From Couchioplanes caeruleus (GTDB lineage: Bacteria; Actinomycetota; Actinomycetes; Mycobacteriales; Micromonosporaceae), in contig NZ_RJKL01000001.1 of NCBI RefSeq assembly GCF_003751945.1, positions 8,078,501 to 8,142,500 of the forward strand: 64,000 nucleotides of DNA, written 5' to 3'. Shown piece by piece: positions 62,233-64,000 of this stretch. Below the pieces are notes generated by a model that did no database searches, had not been told where the DNA came from, and worked only from the letters and a program-made list of their open reading frames with translations. How positions within the stretch are numbered: the first letter of the stretch is position 1; each line of letters begins with the position of its first letter. Made by a program: the position numbers and the translations under genes.

Positions 62233-63273
62233 GTGGATCAGATCGATGCGGTGCGGACCCCGGCCTCCTGGGTCGTGGTGGGTCTCGACAACGGTGGAAC
62301 GTGCAACAACGCCACGGTGCTGGACGCGACGGGCCAGTTCCTCGTCGACCGGCTCGTGGAGAACCCGAGCCGGGTCCAGGACGGTCCCGAGTCGGCCGTC
62401 GAGGCGCTCGCGGAGGCCTTCACCGGCATCCTCGCCATGACCAGCACGCCGCTGAGCCTGGTGCGCGCGGTCGGCCTGGACACCCCGGGGCCCGCCAGCG
62501 CCGACGGTGTGATCTCCTCCAAGGGTTCGACGAACTTCTCCCAGGTCTCCTGGCACGGCTTCGACATCCGCGGCGCCCTGCAGGCGCGCATCGGCCTGCC
62601 GGTGATCTACCACAACGACGCCAACGCGGCCGCGCTCTACGCCCACCACCGGCACTTCGGCGCCGACGCCGCACGCCGCTCCTCGGTGGCTGCGATCGTC
62701 GGCACCGGGCTCGGCGGTGGCGTGGTGGAGGGCGGCAAGGTGATCAGCGGCGCGGCCGGCATGGCCGGCGAGCTCGGCCACGTGCAGATCCCGCTGCACG
62801 GCGTGCTGGAGGAGGGCCAGCCGGTGCCGGTCTGCAACTGCGGCTTCGAAGGCGACGTGGAGAGCATCGCCTCGCTCACCGGCATCGCCAAGAACCTGCT
62901 GCCGTACTGGTTCACCAGGTTCCCTGACCACCCGCTCGCCGCGGAACCGATCGGCTCCGCGGCCAAGATGCTGCGCGGGTACGGCGAGAAGGAGGACCCG
63001 CTGGCGCTGGCCGTCTTTGCGCAGCAGGCCCGGGCCATCGGCAAGCTGTTCACGATCGCGGCGAACTTCACCGACCCGGCCGCGTACTTCCTCGGCGGGG
63101 GAGTGGTGGAAGCCGCGCCGCACTTCCGGCAGTGGTTCCTCAACACCGTGCGCGAGCACACCCAGTTGCGCCGAGAGCAGCAGGAGGCGGCGACCTTCGC
63201 CCTGGTGCCCGACCTCGACATGGCGGGCGCCCGGGGCGCGGCCGTCGCGGCCCTGGAAACCGTCTCCGGCTGA
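62233..63273 (+). CDS. ROK-family sugar kinase
   Basis: A 346-residue actin-fold kinase. The phosphate loop is GLDNGGTCNNATVLD, the catalytic Asp lies in IYHNDANAAALYA, and the second phosphate motif is IVGTGLGGGVVEGG. The ROK signature GELGHVQIP is followed by the zinc motif in altered form, CNCGFEGDVES; the usual pattern is CxCGxxGCxE, so the third Cys is Asp. It has no N-terminal DNA-binding domain, so it is an enzyme (glucokinase-like) rather than a NagC/XylR-type repressor. Its sugar is unknown, and its closeness to araB may be chance. Confidence 0.88.
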   Translation: MDQIDAVRTPASWVVVGLDNGGTCNNATVLDATGQFLVDRLVENPSRVQDGPESAVEALAEAFTGILAMTSTPLSLVRAVGLDTPGPASADGVISSKGSTNFSQVSWHGFDIRGALQARIGLPVIYHNDANAAALYAHHRHFGADAARRSSVAAIVGTGLGGGVVEGGKVISGAAGMAGELGHVQIPLHGVLEEGQPVPVCNCGFEGDVESIASLTGIAKNLLPYWFTRFPDHPLAAEPIGSAAKMLRGYGEKEDPLALAVFAQQARAIGKLFTIAANFTDPAAYFLGGGVVEAAPHFRQWFLNTVREHTQLRREQQEAATFALVPDLDMAGARGAAVAALETVSG

Positions 63274-63411
63274 CCGTCCGTAGTGGACCCGGGCGCGCAC
63301 CGCCACAGGTATTAAGGGCCATCGACATACCTGGATATCGACCGCCACCTTCAGTAGCGTCCTGGATGCCGTCCGAGGCTGGGGCCCGGACGCGCTGAAG
63401 GGGGATACCTG

Positions 63412-64000
63412 ATGCGACGAAGCATCGCGACCGTCGGAGCCCTCGTGCTCGGGCTCGCCACACTCCTGCCGGGCGTGGTCCAAGCAGCTCCGCAACCGTC
63501 CGAACCGGGGCTCAGCCCCGCCGATCAGGCCTCGCTGGCCGCCGGCATCCCGGTGGCGCCGAAGGCCGCCCCGGGCGCCAAGCCGACCGGGCCCAACCCG
63601 TTCCTGTCCCTGCCGCCGGACGCGTCCAAGGTGGACTACAGCGGCTGGGCGGCGTACCTGAAGAAGCAGGCGTCCGCCAAGGCCGCGGCCCGGCTCAAGG
63701 CGCAGGGTGCGCCCTCGGCCGAGGCGAAGGCCGCCGCGGCCGTCGTGGTCGACGAGGACGAGCCCGACGGCACGTACGGCTCCAACGAGAGCCCGACGAC
63801 CGCGCAGCTCATCCAGACCTTCGGGACCGGCTCCCGGCAGAACTCGGCGATCCGGATCCTCGGCTCGCTCGACCCCCAGTCGGCCCTTCCGGCCGCCCGC
63901 GCGGCCACCCCGGAGGACGACGGCGCCATCCCGCTCGCGGGCGACACCGGCATCGGTGCCGGCACCACGGCCGTCATCACCGAGGCCCAGATCGGCGACG
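63412..64000 (+). CDS. Exported protein (C-terminus off window)
   Basis: The frame opens at ATG 63412 after GAAGGGGGA and stays open to the window edge (196 codons). A signal peptide, MRRSIATVGALVLGLATLLP then VVQAA, is followed by an Ala/Pro/Lys-rich segment. An acidic stretch EDEPDGTYGSNESPTTAQL follows, then QNSAIRILGSLDPQ. That segment resembles the start of a pre-peptidase (PPC-like) beta domain found in secreted proteases. A secreted hydrolase is therefore possible, but no catalytic domain is within the window. Confidence 0.7.
   Translation, partial: MRRSIATVGALVLGLATLLPGVVQAAPQPSEPGLSPADQASLAAGIPVAPKAAPGAKPTGPNPFLSLPPDASKVDYSGWAAYLKKQASAKAAARLKAQGAPSAEAKAAAAVVVDEDEPDGTYGSNESPTTAQLIQTFGTGSRQNSAIRILGSLDPQSALPAARAATPEDDGAIPLAGDTGIGAGTTAVITEAQIGD

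Overview
The window is about 72% GC by eye, uses many GTG starts, and carries several actinobacterial hallmarks: a RamB-type regulator divergent from isocitrate lyase and malate synthase, an F420-dependent (Ddn-like) nitroreductase, MMPL transport, Tat-exported DUF1501/DUF1800 proteins, and leaderless genes with a TANNNT box 6-7 nt before the start codon. I infer a Micromonosporaceae-like actinomycete (Actinoplanes or a relative). I saw no rRNA or tRNA genes, no CRISPR array, and no intact prophage or insertion sequence.

Layout. 0-6 kb: the start of an MMPL exporter, a divergent DesK/NarL-type two-component pair and an AAA+ ATPase. 6-13 kb: small metabolic genes, an AidB-type acyl-CoA dehydrogenase and two tandem paralogous membrane GGDEF-EAL proteins. 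13-16 kb: Ddn-like reductase, a pentapeptide-repeat/DinB fusion, and an MBL hydrolase-TetR pair preceded by three near-identical 18-bp operators. 16-22.5 kb: the glyoxylate-shunt cluster (ramB-like, aceA, aceB), a strong terminator, and a mannitol-dehydrogenase-family oxidoreductase. 22-27 kb: a DUF2267 protein, a chitin-type LPMO translationally coupled to a DUF305 lipoprotein, a MarR regulator with its own palindrome, a GNAT enzyme and an exported PQQ-like propeller. 27-32 kb: a second two-component pair divergent from an ABC ATPase/FtsX permease pair.

32.2-41.3 kb is the most striking region. It is a seven-gene chemosensory operon (cheW, cheR-TPR, cheW, mcp, cheA-REC, cheB, triple-REC histidine kinase) in which every junction is a 4-nt stop/start overlap. 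Its parts match the Pseudomonas Wsp system, but the last gene is a soluble multi-receiver histidine kinase rather than a GGDEF regulator, and its third receiver has lost the phosphorylation residues.

41-54 kb: an acyltransferase-3 protein, an exported CAP-domain protein, a small gene whose 3' end is tandemly repeated, a MacA/MacB-like export operon, and a 1,532-residue repetitive disordered protein with a C-terminal TPR-like domain. 53-57 kb: a reverse-strand run of DUF2252, PPOX-family, acyltransferase and pirin genes. 57-64 kb: an araB gene behind two LacI-type operators, followed directly by a scar in which the first ~33 codons of araD are joined to an internal piece of a sugar ABC permease gene. 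Then come a DUF1800/DUF1501 Tat pair, a ROK-family kinase and the start of an exported protein that leaves the window.
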